A stretch of 64,000 bases of DNA, from positions 1 to 64,000 of the forward strand of contig NZ_VFIA01000033.1 in assembly GCF_014282275.1 (NCBI RefSeq), read 5' to 3'. Below are positions 8,929 to 17,753 of this stretch, piece by piece. The position numbers and the translations under genes are program-made. How positions within the stretch are numbered: position 1 is the stretch's first letter; the number at the start of each line of letters is the position of its first letter. Under the pieces are notes generated by a model. That model ran no database searches. It worked only from the letters and a program-made list of their open reading frames with translations, and was not told where the DNA came from. This stretch comes from Spirosoma utsteinense. GTDB lineage: Bacteria > Bacteroidota > Bacteroidia > Cytophagales > Spirosomataceae.

Positions 8929-8978
8929 ACCCGGTTGCATTACGACGAAAAGTCGGCGGCAACCGGGTTACTTTTTTG
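8929..8978 (+). terminator. strong intrinsic terminator
   Basis: ACCCGGTTGC (8929-8938) pairs perfectly with GCAACCGGGT (8959-8968), with a 3-bp inner GAC/GTC stem, then ACTTTTTT. It ends the 81-aa gene. Confidence 0.85.
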
Positions 8979-9236
8979 TAGCTGCGAGTGAACAGACTAT
9001 GGTCAGTTTAATAAAATTAGCGTGGTCGTAAACTGAAAAATGATCGCTACCAAATTGGTGTTGCGAAAGTTCAGCTCCCATTTGCGAATAAGTACAAGTA
9101 GCTAGAGGGTAAAACACCTCTCGGAGCGTAGGACGATTTTGAGGGGTGATTTGTAGCTTTAATTACGCAAAGCAAGCGCCCATAATAGTGTTGAACTAAT
9201 CCAAAGTTCTTTACAGGCGCAGCAAAAAAGGGGCAT

Positions 9237-9271
9237 AAAAAAACCGTCCAGCTCTTTCGAACCAGACGGTT
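9237..9271 (-). terminator. terminator downstream of tRNA-Pro
   Basis: On the minus strand AACCGTC pairs with GACGGTT around a loop, followed by T7. It directly follows the tRNA-Pro 3' end. Confidence 0.75.
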
Positions 9272-9278
9272 GTTAGTG

Positions 9279-9352
9279 TCGGGGTGGCAGGATTCGAACC
9301 TACGACCTCCTGCTCCCAAAGCAGGCGCGATACCGGGCTACGCTACACCCCG
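9279..9352 (-). tRNA. tRNA-Pro (anticodon TGG)
   Basis: A 74-nt cloverleaf. Acceptor CGGGGTG/CACCCCG, D arm TAGCGTAGCCCGG, anticodon stem CTGCT/AGCAG with loop containing TGG, T arm GGTTCGAATCC, discriminator A. CCA appears not to be encoded. Confidence 0.96.
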
Positions 9353-9444
9353 AACTCTGTTAAGCTTTATTGCTCGACGGGTGCAAAGATACGAAAAAAA
9401 CGATTGCAACCACATTTATGCAAAAATAATTAAGCTTAACGCTG

Positions 9445-9531
9445 CGGAGAGAGAGGGATTCGAACCCTCGGTACCGTTACCAGTACGACAGTTTAGCAAA
9501 CTGTTCCTTTCGGCCACTCAGGCATCTCTCC
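9445..9531 (-). tRNA. tRNA-Ser (anticodon GCT)
   Basis: An 87-nt class II tRNA with a long variable arm (TACTGGTAACGGTA region). Acceptor GGAGAGA/TCTCTCC, anticodon GCT in loop TTGCTAA, T arm GGGTTCGAATCCC. It reads AGC/AGT. It lies about 90 nt upstream of tRNA-Pro on the same strand, but tRNA-Pro has its own terminator. Confidence 0.96.
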
Positions 9532-9699
9532 GTAGTCTAATTAGTCGCTCAGCGATTAATCAGGGCACAAAGATAGCGGGATTCGCCGTTTTCGACAAGA
9601 GATGTCCTGTAAAATCTTTTCTTAATCATTAATTTCGCCTTTTGGGGTGCCTGCCCACCTACTTCAGTGGGTTCATTACCAGCCCAATTGCTCCTTATT

Positions 9700-10662
9700 A
9701 TGAACTGGCTCTATTCGTTTTCTACCACCGAATTTATTTTTATTGGCCTGTTCATCCTGTTCTATGCTCTCTATATCCTGCGCACCTTTCGGCTGGCACG
9801 ACAACTCAATACCGCTGCCTGGGGCGTAATCCCGAAGTTTTTCCTGCGCGGCACCTACCTTACCCTCCTGATCATCGCGATACTCGGTCCATCATTCGGC
9901 GAAGCCGACAGCCAGGTCTCGACCGCCGGACGCGACGTGTTTTTTCTGATCGATGTATCCCGGTCTATGGACGCCGGAGATGTGGTACCAACCCGGCTCG
10001 AACGCGTCAAGTATAATGTGCAGCAACTTTGCGATACGCTGCCTACCGATCGTTTCGGGTTGATTCTGACATCGTCGGAGTCGTTTGTACTCGCACCCCT
10101 CACCGCCGACCACGACGCACTGAAGCAATTTACCCGCGATATCCGCACGAGTTCCGGCTCGTCCAGCGGTACCGATCTGTGCAGCGCAATTGAACTGGCC
10201 CGCCAGAAACTGCTCACCGACCCCTCCACCCGGCAGCACGTGAAAGCCATTGTCCTTTTCAGTGATGGTGAGAACTTCGGGCCCTGTGATCAGGCGGGCC
10301 TGCTCAGGCTGCGCACCTTTGGCGTTCCCCTCATTACGGTGGGCGTCGGTACCGAAGCCGGAGCCTCTATCCGGTCAGGACGTGATTTCATCCGCGACAA
10401 CGACCGTCAGATTGTCCGAAGCCGGTTGAACCGAAGCTTTTTGCAGAGTCTGGCCCGCGATAGCCGGGGACAATACATTGAAGCTGATGTTAGCGGCCGA
10501 TACATCAACGAGCTGGCCAGCCTTATCCAGTCCGTACAGGGCCGGGTTGTCGATCAGCAACGGATAGCCGTCTCAACCAATAAATATTATTATTTCGTGC
10601 TGGTAGCGCTGGTACTGATGGCACTGGACCTGATTGTGACCGTTCGAACCTTCCGGTTGTAA
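9700..10662 (+). CDS. BatB-like von Willebrand A membrane protein
   Basis: 320 aa from the ATG at 9700 (an upstream GTG is less likely). Two N-terminal membrane helices (about residues 10-28 and 48-64) are followed by a periplasmic vWA domain with a full MIDAS: DVSRSMD, the Thr in SGTDLC, and FSDGEN. A C-terminal helix (about 295-315) anchors the end. This matches BatA/BatB proteins of the Bacteroides aerotolerance cluster, which are thought to act in envelope stress. Only the TPR partner BatC follows, about 50 bp downstream; MoxR, DUF58 and BatD are absent nearby. Confidence 0.88.
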   Translation: MNWLYSFSTTEFIFIGLFILFYALYILRTFRLARQLNTAAWGVIPKFFLRGTYLTLLIIAILGPSFGEADSQVSTAGRDVFFLIDVSRSMDAGDVVPTRLERVKYNVQQLCDTLPTDRFGLILTSSESFVLAPLTADHDALKQFTRDIRTSSGSSSGTDLCSAIELARQKLLTDPSTRQHVKAIVLFSDGENFGPCDQAGLLRLRTFGVPLITVGVGTEAGASIRSGRDFIRDNDRQIVRSRLNRSFLQSLARDSRGQYIEADVSGRYINELASLIQSVQGRVVDQQRIAVSTNKYYYFVLVALVLMALDLIVTVRTFRL

Positions 10663-10713
10663 GATTGTCTGACCGTTTCCGCTTAATTTTGGCCGATCGT
10701 TTCGCCGATTCGT

Positions 10714-11403
10714 ATGATATATGTGTTCCTTGTGGCATGGCTGTGGTGGACCGATCCACTCACCAATCCGATTTCGTACAACAACCGGGCGCGTCAGGAA
10801 GCTGAGCTAGCCTATCAGGCGGGCCAGTACGACCGGGCGCTGTCGCTGTATGCCTACCTGAGCAAGACAACGACTACGGTTGACCCGGCGGTACGGCTCA
10901 ATCTGGGCCACACGTATTTTCAACTGCGCCAGTATGCCAAAGCGAAACCACTGTACGAATCGCTGCTCCGGTCTGACCGGGCCGATCTGCGAACCGTAGC
11001 AGCTACCCAGTTAGGCGTTATGGCCTGCTTCGACCGTGACAGTGCCAACGCCTTGACCCTGTTCAGGCAGGCGCTCCTAGAAAATGCCAATAATGAACCG
11101 GCACGGTACAATTTTGAGTTAATAAAGAAGCGATATTCCGGTAAGGCGCTCCCGCTTCAGAGCCAGAGAAAGCAGCGGGCCAACCAACCGCAACAGGTCA
11201 ATAAACCGACCCCATCCGGCGGACAGGTGGAGCGATCCTCGCGGCAGGATGAACTGCTGCGCCGGTTCAGGCAGCTAAACCTGAGCGAGGAACAGGCGCT
11301 TCAGTTGCTCAACGCCATGCAACAGGACGATCTGCCTTATGCGCTGACCCGCTCGGCTCGCCAGGCAGGTACGAAGTCGGCCGCCAACGGCAATCGCTGG
11401 TAA
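10714..11403 (+). CDS. BatC-like TPR protein
   Basis: 229 aa. Residues 1-12 are a short hydrophobic leader. TPR units follow at about 25-145 (EAELAYQAGQYDRALSLY, NLGHTYFQLRQYAKAKPLY, TQLGVMACFDRDSANALTLFRQAL). The tail is basic and Gln-rich, ending in a conserved-looking LNLSEEQALQLLNAMQQDD segment that is typical of BatC C-termini. It sits directly after the BatB-like gene. Its role is presumably protein binding at the inner membrane or in the periplasm. Confidence 0.8.
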   Translation: MIYVFLVAWLWWTDPLTNPISYNNRARQEAELAYQAGQYDRALSLYAYLSKTTTTVDPAVRLNLGHTYFQLRQYAKAKPLYESLLRSDRADLRTVAATQLGVMACFDRDSANALTLFRQALLENANNEPARYNFELIKKRYSGKALPLQSQRKQRANQPQQVNKPTPSGGQVERSSRQDELLRRFRQLNLSEEQALQLLNAMQQDDLPYALTRSARQAGTKSAANGNRW

Positions 11404-11423
11404 ACATTGAATCAACAGCTGCT

Positions 11424-12599
11424 ATGAACGAAGTCGTTATCATTGCCGCCGTCCGGACGCCTATTGGCTCATTCGGGGGCGTTTTATCCACCCTCTCCGC
11501 TACCGATCTGGGAGCAGCCGCCATCCAGGGTGCTTTAAGCCGCGCCGGGGTCAGTCCCGATCAGGTACAGGAAGTCTACATGGGCAACGTAGTATCAGCC
11601 AATGTAGGGCAGGCTCCCGCTAAACAGGCCGCGCTCAAAGCGGGTCTACCGGCTACGATCCCCTGCACCACCATCAATAAAGTATGTGCGTCGGGGACTA
11701 AAGCCATCATGCTGGCGGCCCAGGCTATTCAGCTGGGCCAGGCCGATGTCATCATAGCAGGCGGCATGGAAAGTATGTCGAATGTGCCCTACTACGTACC
11801 TAAAGCACGTTTCGGGTACAAGTATGGCAATGCCGAACTGGTCGACGGCCTGGCCCGTGATGGCCTGGTAGACGTTTACGATCAATGCTCGATGGGCGTT
11901 TTCGCCGATCGGACCGCCGAGAAGTACGCCATCAGCCGCGAGGCACAGGATGCCTACTCGGTACAATCGTATAAACGGGCCGAAGAAAGCACACAGAGCG
12001 GCCGGTTCAGCGCCGAGATCATACCCGTTGAGGTGGCGGGCCGCAAAGGAAGCGTGACCGTGACCGAAGATGAGGAATATAAAAACGTCATCTATGATAA
12101 AATTCCAACCCTGAAACCCGCTTTCGGTACGGGCGGTACAGTTACTGCGGCCAGTTCGTCGCCCATCAGCGATGGGGCGTCGGCCCTGGTGGTAATGAGT
12201 CGCCGGAAAGCCGATGAGCTTGGGCTGAAGCCGCTGGCCCGGATTGTGGCCTACGCCGATGCTGAGCAAGAGCCACAGTGGTTTACGACAGCCCCGACAA
12301 AGGCCGTACCACTGGCCCTAGAACGCGCCGGACTCACTACCGACGATATCGATTTTTTCGAGATCAACGAAGCCTTCGCCGTGGTGCCGCTGGCCTTCAG
12401 CGAAGTGCTGAACGTACCCCAGGAAAAACTCAACGTGTTTGGCGGGGCCGTATCCATTGGTCATCCGTTGGGCGCATCCGGGGCCCGGATCGTCACAACG
12501 CTGACTAACGTACTCCAGCAAAAAGGTGGCCGCTACGGTGCCGTAGGCATTTGTAACGGCGGTGGTGGTGCTTCGGCCCTGGTGCTGGAACGATTATAG
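11424..12599 (+). CDS. acetyl-CoA C-acetyltransferase (thiolase)
   Basis: 391 aa, the standard length of cytosolic biosynthetic-type thiolases. The acyl-accepting Cys is C88 (NKVCASG). NEAFAVVPL, His347 in [10 protein letters not shown] and Cys377 in CNGGGG complete the active site. It condenses two acetyl-CoA to acetoacetyl-CoA, or does the reverse in fatty-acid/ketone breakdown. It starts 20 bp after the BatC-like gene, so it may be co-transcribed, although the functions look unrelated. No 3-hydroxyacyl-CoA dehydrogenase partner is nearby. Confidence 0.95.
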   Translation: MNEVVIIAAVRTPIGSFGGVLSTLSATDLGAAAIQGALSRAGVSPDQVQEVYMGNVVSANVGQAPAKQAALKAGLPATIPCTTINKVCASGTKAIMLAAQAIQLGQADVIIAGGMESMSNVPYYVPKARFGYKYGNAELVDGLARDGLVDVYDQCSMGVFADRTAEKYAISREAQDAYSVQSYKRAEESTQSGRFSAEIIPVEVAGRKGSVTVTEDEEYKNVIYDKIPTLKPAFGTGGTVTAASSSPISDGASALVVMSRRKADELGLKPLARIVAYADAEQEPQWFTTAPTKAVPLALERAGLTTDDIDFFEINEAFAVVPLAFSEVLNVPQEKLNVFGGAVSIGHPLGASGARIVTTLTNVLQQKGGRYGAVGICNGGGGASALVLERL

Positions 12600-12713
12600 A
12601 CGCATTTTTAGACAATCAACTTACCAATCAACCTATTACGCACCTGTTACAACAAGCGCAAAGTCCGGTTCAGCCGGGTTCGTCAGGTGTTACATTCCCA
12701 AAAACCTTTATAA

Positions 12714-13652
12714 ATGAACGCAATTCAGGAAACCAATTTCCAGTTCCCCGGTCAAACAGCCTTCTATCGCGGTAAAGTCCGGGATGTGTACTCGTTCCCG
12801 GACAAACTCCTCATGATTGCCTCGGACCGGATTTCGGCCTTCGATGTCGTGCTGCCCCGGCCCATCCCCTTGAAAGGACAGGTGCTGAACCAGACGGCAG
12901 CGTATTTCCTGAAAGCCACTGCCGACATCGTGCCCAACTGGCTGCTCGATGTCCCCGACCCGAACGTGAGCATCGGCCTGAAGTGTGAACCCTACGCCGT
13001 TGAAATGGTCGTTCGGGGTTATCTGGCGGGCCACGCCTGGCGTGAGTACCGCGATGGGCACCGGGTACTCTGCGGGGTGGCGCTGCCCGACGGCCTGCGG
13101 GAGAACGACCGACTGCCCGAACCCATTATCACGCCAAGTACGAAAGCCCATGAAGGGCACGATGAAGACATCAGCCGCGAAGAGATTTTACGGCAGAACA
13201 TCGTTGGCGAATCCGACTATGTTCAGTTAGAACGTTATGCCCTGGCCCTCTTTAACCGGGGTACGGAAATGGCCGCTGAACGCGGACTGATTCTGGTTGA
13301 CACAAAGTATGAATTTGGTAACCTGAACGGGACGGTTTACCTGATCGATGAGGTACATACGCCGGATTCGTCGCGGTATTTTTACGCCGACGTCTACGAG
13401 GGCAACCAGCAAACGGGCCAGCCGCAGAAACAATTGTCGAAAGAATTCGTTAGAGAATGGCTTATTACAAACGGATTTCAGGGTAAAACGGGACAGAGCG
13501 TACCCACCATGTCCGACGAGTGGGTCAATCAAATTTCGAAGCGGTATATTGAACTCTTCGAGACAGTTACGGGTCAGTCGTTTCAACCTGCCGACGATAC
13601 CGATCCGCTCCGTCGCCTAGAAGCTGCCATTTTACACGCCCTGAATAACTAA
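12714..13652 (+). CDS. purC: phosphoribosylaminoimidazole-succinocarboxamide synthase
   Basis: 312 aa, the long form of SAICAR synthetase. Motifs: GKVRDVY at the nucleotide-binding N-terminus, [41 protein letters not shown] and [13 protein letters not shown]. It joins aspartate to CAIR with ATP in purine synthesis. It is monocistronic or first in a loose run, with a 110-bp gap upstream. An imperfect inverted repeat follows the stop. Confidence 0.97.
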   Translation: MNAIQETNFQFPGQTAFYRGKVRDVYSFPDKLLMIASDRISAFDVVLPRPIPLKGQVLNQTAAYFLKATADIVPNWLLDVPDPNVSIGLKCEPYAVEMVVRGYLAGHAWREYRDGHRVLCGVALPDGLRENDRLPEPIITPSTKAHEGHDEDISREEILRQNIVGESDYVQLERYALALFNRGTEMAAERGLILVDTKYEFGNLNGTVYLIDEVHTPDSSRYFYADVYEGNQQTGQPQKQLSKEFVREWLITNGFQGKTGQSVPTMSDEWVNQISKRYIELFETVTGQSFQPADDTDPLRRLEAAILHALNN

Positions 13653-13678
13653 CGTAAACCGATTGAAGACCAGAATTT

Positions 13679-13732
13679 GTTGGTTGGACGATGTGACTAA
13701 CCTTAGCGTTCAACAGCCATGGTCCGACCAAC
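13679..13732 (+). terminator. imperfect inverted repeat after purC
   Basis: GTTGGTTGGAC and GTCCGACCAAC pair with one mismatch across a 32-nt loop, between purC and the STAS gene. There is no T tract. It could be a terminator or a regulatory hairpin upstream of the STAS gene (ATG 13749). Confidence 0.4.
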
Positions 13733-13748
13733 TTCAGCTTGATTAACT

Positions 13749-14165
13749 ATGACGTATACCATTGAAAAAAACGAGCAATACGCGCTTATCCGTTTAGCCG
13801 AAAGCGCTATCGAGGGAGAAGTCCCTCAGGATTTTGAAGCGCTGAGCCGGGTTCTTTTTCGGGAAGGATATAGCAACATTATTGTCGACATGGAACCGGT
13901 TCTGTCGGTCGACCCGGCGGGCGTAAGTACCATCCGAAAAATAAACCGCCAGTGTACAAATGAAGTTGGGTTGTTGGTGCTGGTTACCCAGAACGACGAC
14001 CTGATCGAGTTTTTGGACACGGCCCACATCAGCGATCTAACCATTCTGCCAACGGTAGAAGAGGCCATAGACGCGGTGTTCATGAATGAACTGGAAAACG
14101 ATTTTCGAAGCGAGAGCGATGACGAATACGACGCAGGAGGCAGCATCGGCCGCGACGAAGCCTGA
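13749..14165 (+). CDS. STAS-domain protein
   Basis: 138 aa. Residues 1-110 form a STAS fold (TYTIEKNEQYALIRL..., NIIVDMEPVLSVDPAGVSTI, LLVLVTQNDDLIEFLDTAHI, LTILPTVEEAIDAVF), as in anti-sigma-factor antagonists. The loop that in SpoIIAA-type proteins carries the phosphorylated Ser/Thr reads VDPAGVST. The usual D-S/T is replaced by D-P, so classical phospho-switching is doubtful. An acidic tail follows. Its 3' end overlaps the start of rnz, so the two are translationally linked. Confidence 0.85.
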   Translation: MTYTIEKNEQYALIRLAESAIEGEVPQDFEALSRVLFREGYSNIIVDMEPVLSVDPAGVSTIRKINRQCTNEVGLLVLVTQNDDLIEFLDTAHISDLTILPTVEEAIDAVFMNELENDFRSESDDEYDAGGSIGRDEA

Positions 14166-15120
14166 CAACACGATTTACCCGAATACGGAACACCACCGGT
14201 CGGCATCACAGCCATTTGCCATTACGATTCTGGGGGCTGGCTCGGCTACGCCCTCCCTTCAGATGCACCCCACGGCGCAGCTGCTTACGGTAGGTAGTGA
14301 TTACATGCTGATCGACTGTGGCGAAGGCACGCAGCTCCGGCTGATCGAGCAGAAGATCCGGCCGGGCCGGTTGCGGTATATATTTATCAGTCATCTGCAC
14401 GGCGATCATTATTTTGGGCTGGCTCCGCTCCTGTCGACACTCAACCTGTCGGGGCGGACCGAGGACCTGTACCTGTTCGGCCCCCGTGGCCTGGACGAAG
14501 TGCTGACCACCATCTTCCGCGTGTCTGATTCGAGGCTGGGATACAGGCTGCATTTCCAGGCCGTTGATCCGGCCATGTCCAGTGTGTTGCTCGACCATCC
14601 ACAGATAACCGTCGAGTCGATTCCGCTTCAGCACCGGATCGACTGTTCGGGGTATCTGTTTCGGGAGAAAACGCACAAACCACACCTGTTGCGCGAGAAA
14701 CTACCGGCCGACGTGCCGGTGCAGTACCTGAAACAGCTGAAAGACGGGCAGGATATTCCGGATGAGACCGGTGGTGTTTTGTATGCCGCAGCCGACTATA
14801 CGGTGCCTGGGCCTCCTCCCCGCTCCTACGCCTTCTGCTCCGACACGCGCTACGTGACGGAACTGGTCCCCCAACTTCAGGGCGTAGACCTTTTGTACCA
14901 TGAAGCCACGTTTCTGGAAGACAATGCCGAACGGGCCGCTGAGGTATACCACTCAACCGCTCAGCAAGCTGCGGCAATTGCCGCCGATGCGGGTGTAGGT
15001 CGGCTATTGATCGGTCATTTTTCATCCCGCTATAAACAGTACGATTTATTTCTGGACGAAGCCCGTAAAGTATTTCCTGAAACCTATCTTGCTGAAGAAG
15101 GCGAAACCTTCGTTATTTAA
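14119..15120 (+). CDS. rnz: ribonuclease Z
   Basis: 333 aa from the ATG at 14119; an in-frame ATG at 14086 would give 344. Metallo-beta-lactamase fold: ILGAGSATP at the N-terminal edge, the zinc motif SHLHGDHYFGL, the distal CSDTRY Asp, YHEATF and GHFSSRY. It cuts the 3' trailer off pre-tRNA, which is essential where CCA is not encoded, as for the tRNAs in this window. A 30-odd-residue N-terminal extension precedes the core and is encoded within the overlap with the STAS gene. A large terminator starts in the stop codon. Confidence 0.93.
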   Translation: MTNTTQEAASAATKPDNTIYPNTEHHRSASQPFAITILGAGSATPSLQMHPTAQLLTVGSDYMLIDCGEGTQLRLIEQKIRPGRLRYIFISHLHGDHYFGLAPLLSTLNLSGRTEDLYLFGPRGLDEVLTTIFRVSDSRLGYRLHFQAVDPAMSSVLLDHPQITVESIPLQHRIDCSGYLFREKTHKPHLLREKLPADVPVQYLKQLKDGQDIPDETGGVLYAAADYTVPGPPPRSYAFCSDTRYVTELVPQLQGVDLLYHEATFLEDNAERAAEVYHSTAQQAAAIAADAGVGRLLIGHFSSRYKQYDLFLDEARKVFPETYLAEEGETFVI

Positions 15121-15178
15121 CAGACCAACGACAAGACGCGCCCTGTAACTGCGTTGTCTAAGTCGGTGGTCTGTTTTA
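15119..15178 (+). terminator. terminator overlapping the rnz stop codon
   Basis: AACAGACCA (15119-15127) pairs with TGGTCTGTT (15167-15175), with an inner imperfect GACAA/TTGTC stem, then TTTATTT. Confidence 0.7.
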
Positions 15179-15202
15179 TTTCTATCCCTGTTCCTTTCCT
15201 GT

Positions 15203-16021
15203 ATGCTGGTTTTTCGCTTGGGTTTTTTAGATGTCGGCTGGCTCGATCTGCTCGACATTCTGCTTGTTACGGTTCTTATCTACCAGATTTATAACCTCGT
15301 TCGGGGTAGCGTAGCCAGTCGGGTATTTATTGGGTACCTGCTGGTTTACCTCGCCTATCTGGTAGTCAAAGCACTGGGACTGAACCTGATGACGACGATC
15401 CTGGAATATTTTATCAGCGTAGGTGCGCTGGCGTTGATCATTATCTTCCAGCAGGAAATCCGACGCTTTCTGTTGCTCATCGGCAAATCGACCAATGTAG
15501 CCAATAGCCGCTGGATACGGCGGTGGCTCATGCGTCAGCCAAACGACGGTGAGTCGCAAACGCAGTTGAAGCCAATTATCGATGCCTGTAAAACCCTGGG
15601 CAGCGAATTTTCGGGGGGCCTGATCGTTGTGCAGAAGAATGACGACCTGGAAAAGTTTGCCCTGTCGGGAGAAATCATAAATGCCGATCTGTCGAAACCG
15701 CTTTTACTGGCTATCTTCAGCCAGTATAGCCCCCTTCATGATGGCGCGGTATTGATCAGTAACGGCCGCATCCGGGCAGCCCGCTGCATTCTGCCGGTTT
15801 CTGATGACGACGAGTTACCACCAGCGCTGGGCTTTCGGCACCGGGCCGCCCTGGGTATGAGCGAGGCAACAGACGCAGCCGTGATTGCCGTCTCGGAAGA
15901 AAGTGGGCGTATGTCGCTGGCCCTCAACGGTGAGTTGTATACCAACCTTGTCTTATCTGAACTGGAGACGAGGCTGGAGTCCTACCTGCGCGAACCCAAG
16001 CTGCTAAACCATTTGCAGTAA
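15203..16021 (+). CDS. cdaA: membrane diadenylate cyclase (c-di-AMP synthase)
   Basis: 272 aa. Three membrane helices (about residues 12-30, 41-57, 68-84) are followed by a coiled linker and a DAC domain. Catalytic motifs DGA (180-182, in SPLHDGAVLI) and RHR (212-214, in GFRHRAALGMSE) are intact, matching CdaA/TIGR00159. It makes cyclic di-AMP from two ATP; the messenger controls potassium transport, osmolyte balance and wall integrity. No CdaR or GlmM is adjacent, unlike the Firmicutes operon. It lies 25 bp after the rnz terminator. Confidence 0.96.
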   Translation: MLVFRLGFLDVGWLDLLDILLVTVLIYQIYNLVRGSVASRVFIGYLLVYLAYLVVKALGLNLMTTILEYFISVGALALIIIFQQEIRRFLLLIGKSTNVANSRWIRRWLMRQPNDGESQTQLKPIIDACKTLGSEFSGGLIVVQKNDDLEKFALSGEIINADLSKPLLLAIFSQYSPLHDGAVLISNGRIRAARCILPVSDDDELPPALGFRHRAALGMSEATDAAVIAVSEESGRMSLALNGELYTNLVLSELETRLESYLREPKLLNHLQ

Positions 16022-16024
16022 GTG

Positions 16025-16050
16025 TCGTTCGTTTGAAAACAAACGAACGA
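16025..16050 (+). terminator. perfect hairpin between cdaA stop and next ATG
   Basis: TCGTTCGTTTG (16025-16035) pairs perfectly with CAAACGAACGA (16040-16050), loop AAAA. There is no T tract. It starts 3 nt after the cdaA stop and ends 3 nt before the ATG at 16054, so it could attenuate transcription or mask the ribosome site. Confidence 0.6.
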
Positions 16051-16053
16051 TTC

Positions 16054-16809
16054 ATGATTTCCTTTCTCCGTAGGGCCAGCGCTATTTTTACCCTGCTGGT
16101 CGTGTTTACCGCATCGAGCCAGGCCCAATTTCGTCTCGACCTTGAGTCAGGCGTGGTAGTGGGCACTACTTATAACGAAGTTCGGATTCCAAACACGGGC
16201 GGCACCCGCTTCGACCTTTCTGATGAGTTAACGGCTAAACCAACGGTTTTTTACCGGGTTCGGGCGGGTTATACGTTCGGCAACCGACACACGATCTCGG
16301 CGCTGTACGCTCCGCTTACAGTCCGCTATACCGGTCAGTTCAGCCAGGATGTCAACTACAACGATGTTCGCTATCCGGCGGCTCAGCCCCTGACAGCCTT
16401 TTACCAGTTCAACTCGTACCGCTTAACGTACCGCTACGATGTCGTAGCGCGTGAACGGTGGCGCGTCGGCGTCGGACTGACGGCTAAAATTCGGGATGCC
16501 AGTATCCGTCTGCGGGGCGAATCCAACAGCCTCGACACACGGTTCGATGATCTTGGCTTTGTGCCGCTGCTGAACGTCTATGTAGCCTATCAGCCTGACG
16601 ACCACTGGAGACTGCTGCTGGAAGGTGATGCGCTGGGCTCTACCTTCGGACGGGCAGAAGATATTTTTGCCGGTGCTGTCTATCAGCTAAATGACCGTCT
16701 CGGCTTCAAAGCCGGGTATCGCGTGGTGGAAGGTGGAGCCAACGTCGACACGATCTATAACTTCACCTGGATTAACTATGCATCCGCAGGCATATTGCTG
16801 ACATTGTAA
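16054..16809 (+). CDS. outer-membrane beta-barrel-like protein
   Basis: 251 aa from the ATG at 16054; the frame extends to a TTG at 16033 that lies in a hairpin. The signal peptide covers about residues 1-25 (FTLLVVFTASSQAQ). The rest alternates hydrophobic and polar residues and is aromatic-rich, with repeated strands such as YRVRAGYTFGNRH, YRLTYRYDVV and VGVGLTAKI, and ends in a hydrophobic strand. This fits an 8-10-stranded barrel. No specific substrate or family can be named. It follows cdaA, separated by the hairpin. Confidence 0.75.
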   Translation: MISFLRRASAIFTLLVVFTASSQAQFRLDLESGVVVGTTYNEVRIPNTGGTRFDLSDELTAKPTVFYRVRAGYTFGNRHTISALYAPLTVRYTGQFSQDVNYNDVRYPAAQPLTAFYQFNSYRLTYRYDVVARERWRVGVGLTAKIRDASIRLRGESNSLDTRFDDLGFVPLLNVYVAYQPDDHWRLLLEGDALGSTFGRAEDIFAGAVYQLNDRLGFKAGYRVVEGGANVDTIYNFTWINYASAGILLTL

Positions 16810-16903
16810 AGGCAGTCGATCAGTCGGTGAGTCGGTCAGTTAGACAGTACTGACTGACTCACCAACTGACCGACTCACCAACTGACCGACTGATCAACTG
16901 CCT
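16810..16903. repeat. long imperfect inverted repeat with internal direct repeats
   Basis: The arms (aggcagtcgatcagtcgg... and its complement) match except for one substitution and an 8-nt insertion. CACCAACTGACCGACT occurs twice in the right arm. It sits between the convergent barrel and DUF4332 genes and probably ends both transcripts. Confidence 0.75.
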
Positions 16904-16908
16904 GACTA

Positions 16909-17316
16909 TTAATATTCCAGCATAGCAGGCAGTTTTTTTGCCTGTTCGATAAAATCATTTACCTGCTCAACCGACGGAGGCCGTTGGGTAAACTGCCGAA
17001 CGCTGTTGATTTCGATTAGTTTAGCATGCAGGTTGGCCGACGAACGATGGGCCAGTTCCTTCACGGTGTCGACGCCAGCCTCTTCCATAAGGTCGCTGTA
17101 CACCCGCCCAATGCCCTTGATACGGGCCAGATCGGCACGGTTGGCCAGTTCCAGAATAGCCTTAGGGTCAACGCCGGCCGCCGTTGCCAGTTCTTTTCGG
17201 TTTTGGGGTGTTCTGGTAGCTTCTAGTAGTGAGTCACTATCACTTAAGCCCTGGCCTTTCAACGCATTAAGCACTGCGTTCGTAACACCACGCAGTTCTC
17301 CTAACGTAACGCTCAT
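16909..17316 (-). CDS. DUF4332 helix-hairpin-helix protein
   Basis: 135 aa. The middle carries a HhH-like core (LARIKGIGRVYSDLMEEAGVD) followed by TVKELAHRSSANLHAKL, which is diagnostic for DUF4332. An earlier helical hairpin covers LSDSDSLLEATRTPQNRKELA. There is no signal or membrane segment. HhH modules usually bind DNA non-specifically; the function of this family is not established. It is followed on its 3' side by a long inverted repeat shared with the convergent barrel gene. Confidence 0.85.
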   Translation of the reverse strand: MSVTLGELRGVTNAVLNALKGQGLSDSDSLLEATRTPQNRKELATAAGVDPKAILELANRADLARIKGIGRVYSDLMEEAGVDTVKELAHRSSANLHAKLIEINSVRQFTQRPPSVEQVNDFIEQAKKLPAMLEY

Positions 17317-17390
17317 AACAAAAAGAGTAAGGTTTTGGTCACAACGGACTGACCTTCAGGCCGCTTACTATATATTTACTTACTGTACAG

Positions 17391-17567
17391 CTAACGAATA
17401 AGGTACTTTCTCCGGATATCGTTGAGGAGAAATTTCTTTTGAACGGTAAAGCTCGCCGGGCTCATCTGATCGAATTCCCGTTTCCAGGCTGCATACTGCT
17501 CTGGCTCAAGCTGATAGAACTGACGGGCTTCTATTTTTTTCTGGGATAGGTATTCCTCGAACTCCAT
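17391..17567 (-). CDS. 58-aa hypothetical protein
   Basis: A short ORF with an ATG at 17567 and stop at 17391-17393. It reads MEFEEYLSQKKIEARQFY and continues with a basic, helix-rich sequence (YAAWKREFDQMSPASF, KKFLLNDIRRKYLIR). The composition is protein-like, with the acidic N-terminus and basic C-terminus of a small soluble helical protein. It lies 74 nt upstream of the DUF4332 gene on the same strand, so the two may be co-transcribed. The family is unknown. Confidence 0.65.
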   Translation of the reverse strand: MEFEEYLSQKKIEARQFYQLEPEQYAAWKREFDQMSPASFTVQKKFLLNDIRRKYLIR

Positions 17568-17753
17568 TTGCGCTAGCTGACTTTTTTACTGATACCGGCC
17601 ATAATCTACTACTTTACTTCCATAATGCTGCTATACTAAGCAGTAAACTTAGCGCTTTCGTGACAAAATGACGGAAATCAAGCGTAAAAAATATGATAAT
17701 TCTTTGTTGGAATAGATCGTGAAGAGGGTATTCTCTCACTAATAATTCAGTAG

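Noticed and set aside
9270..9632. 120-aa plus-strand frame containing GWQDSNLRPPAPKAG and EREGFEPSVP
   Set aside because: It is the antisense translation of the tRNA-Pro and tRNA-Ser genes, a well-known false protein.
14441..15025. 194-aa minus-strand frame
   Set aside because: It is Arg/Ser/Pro-rich and antisense to rnz; no domain.
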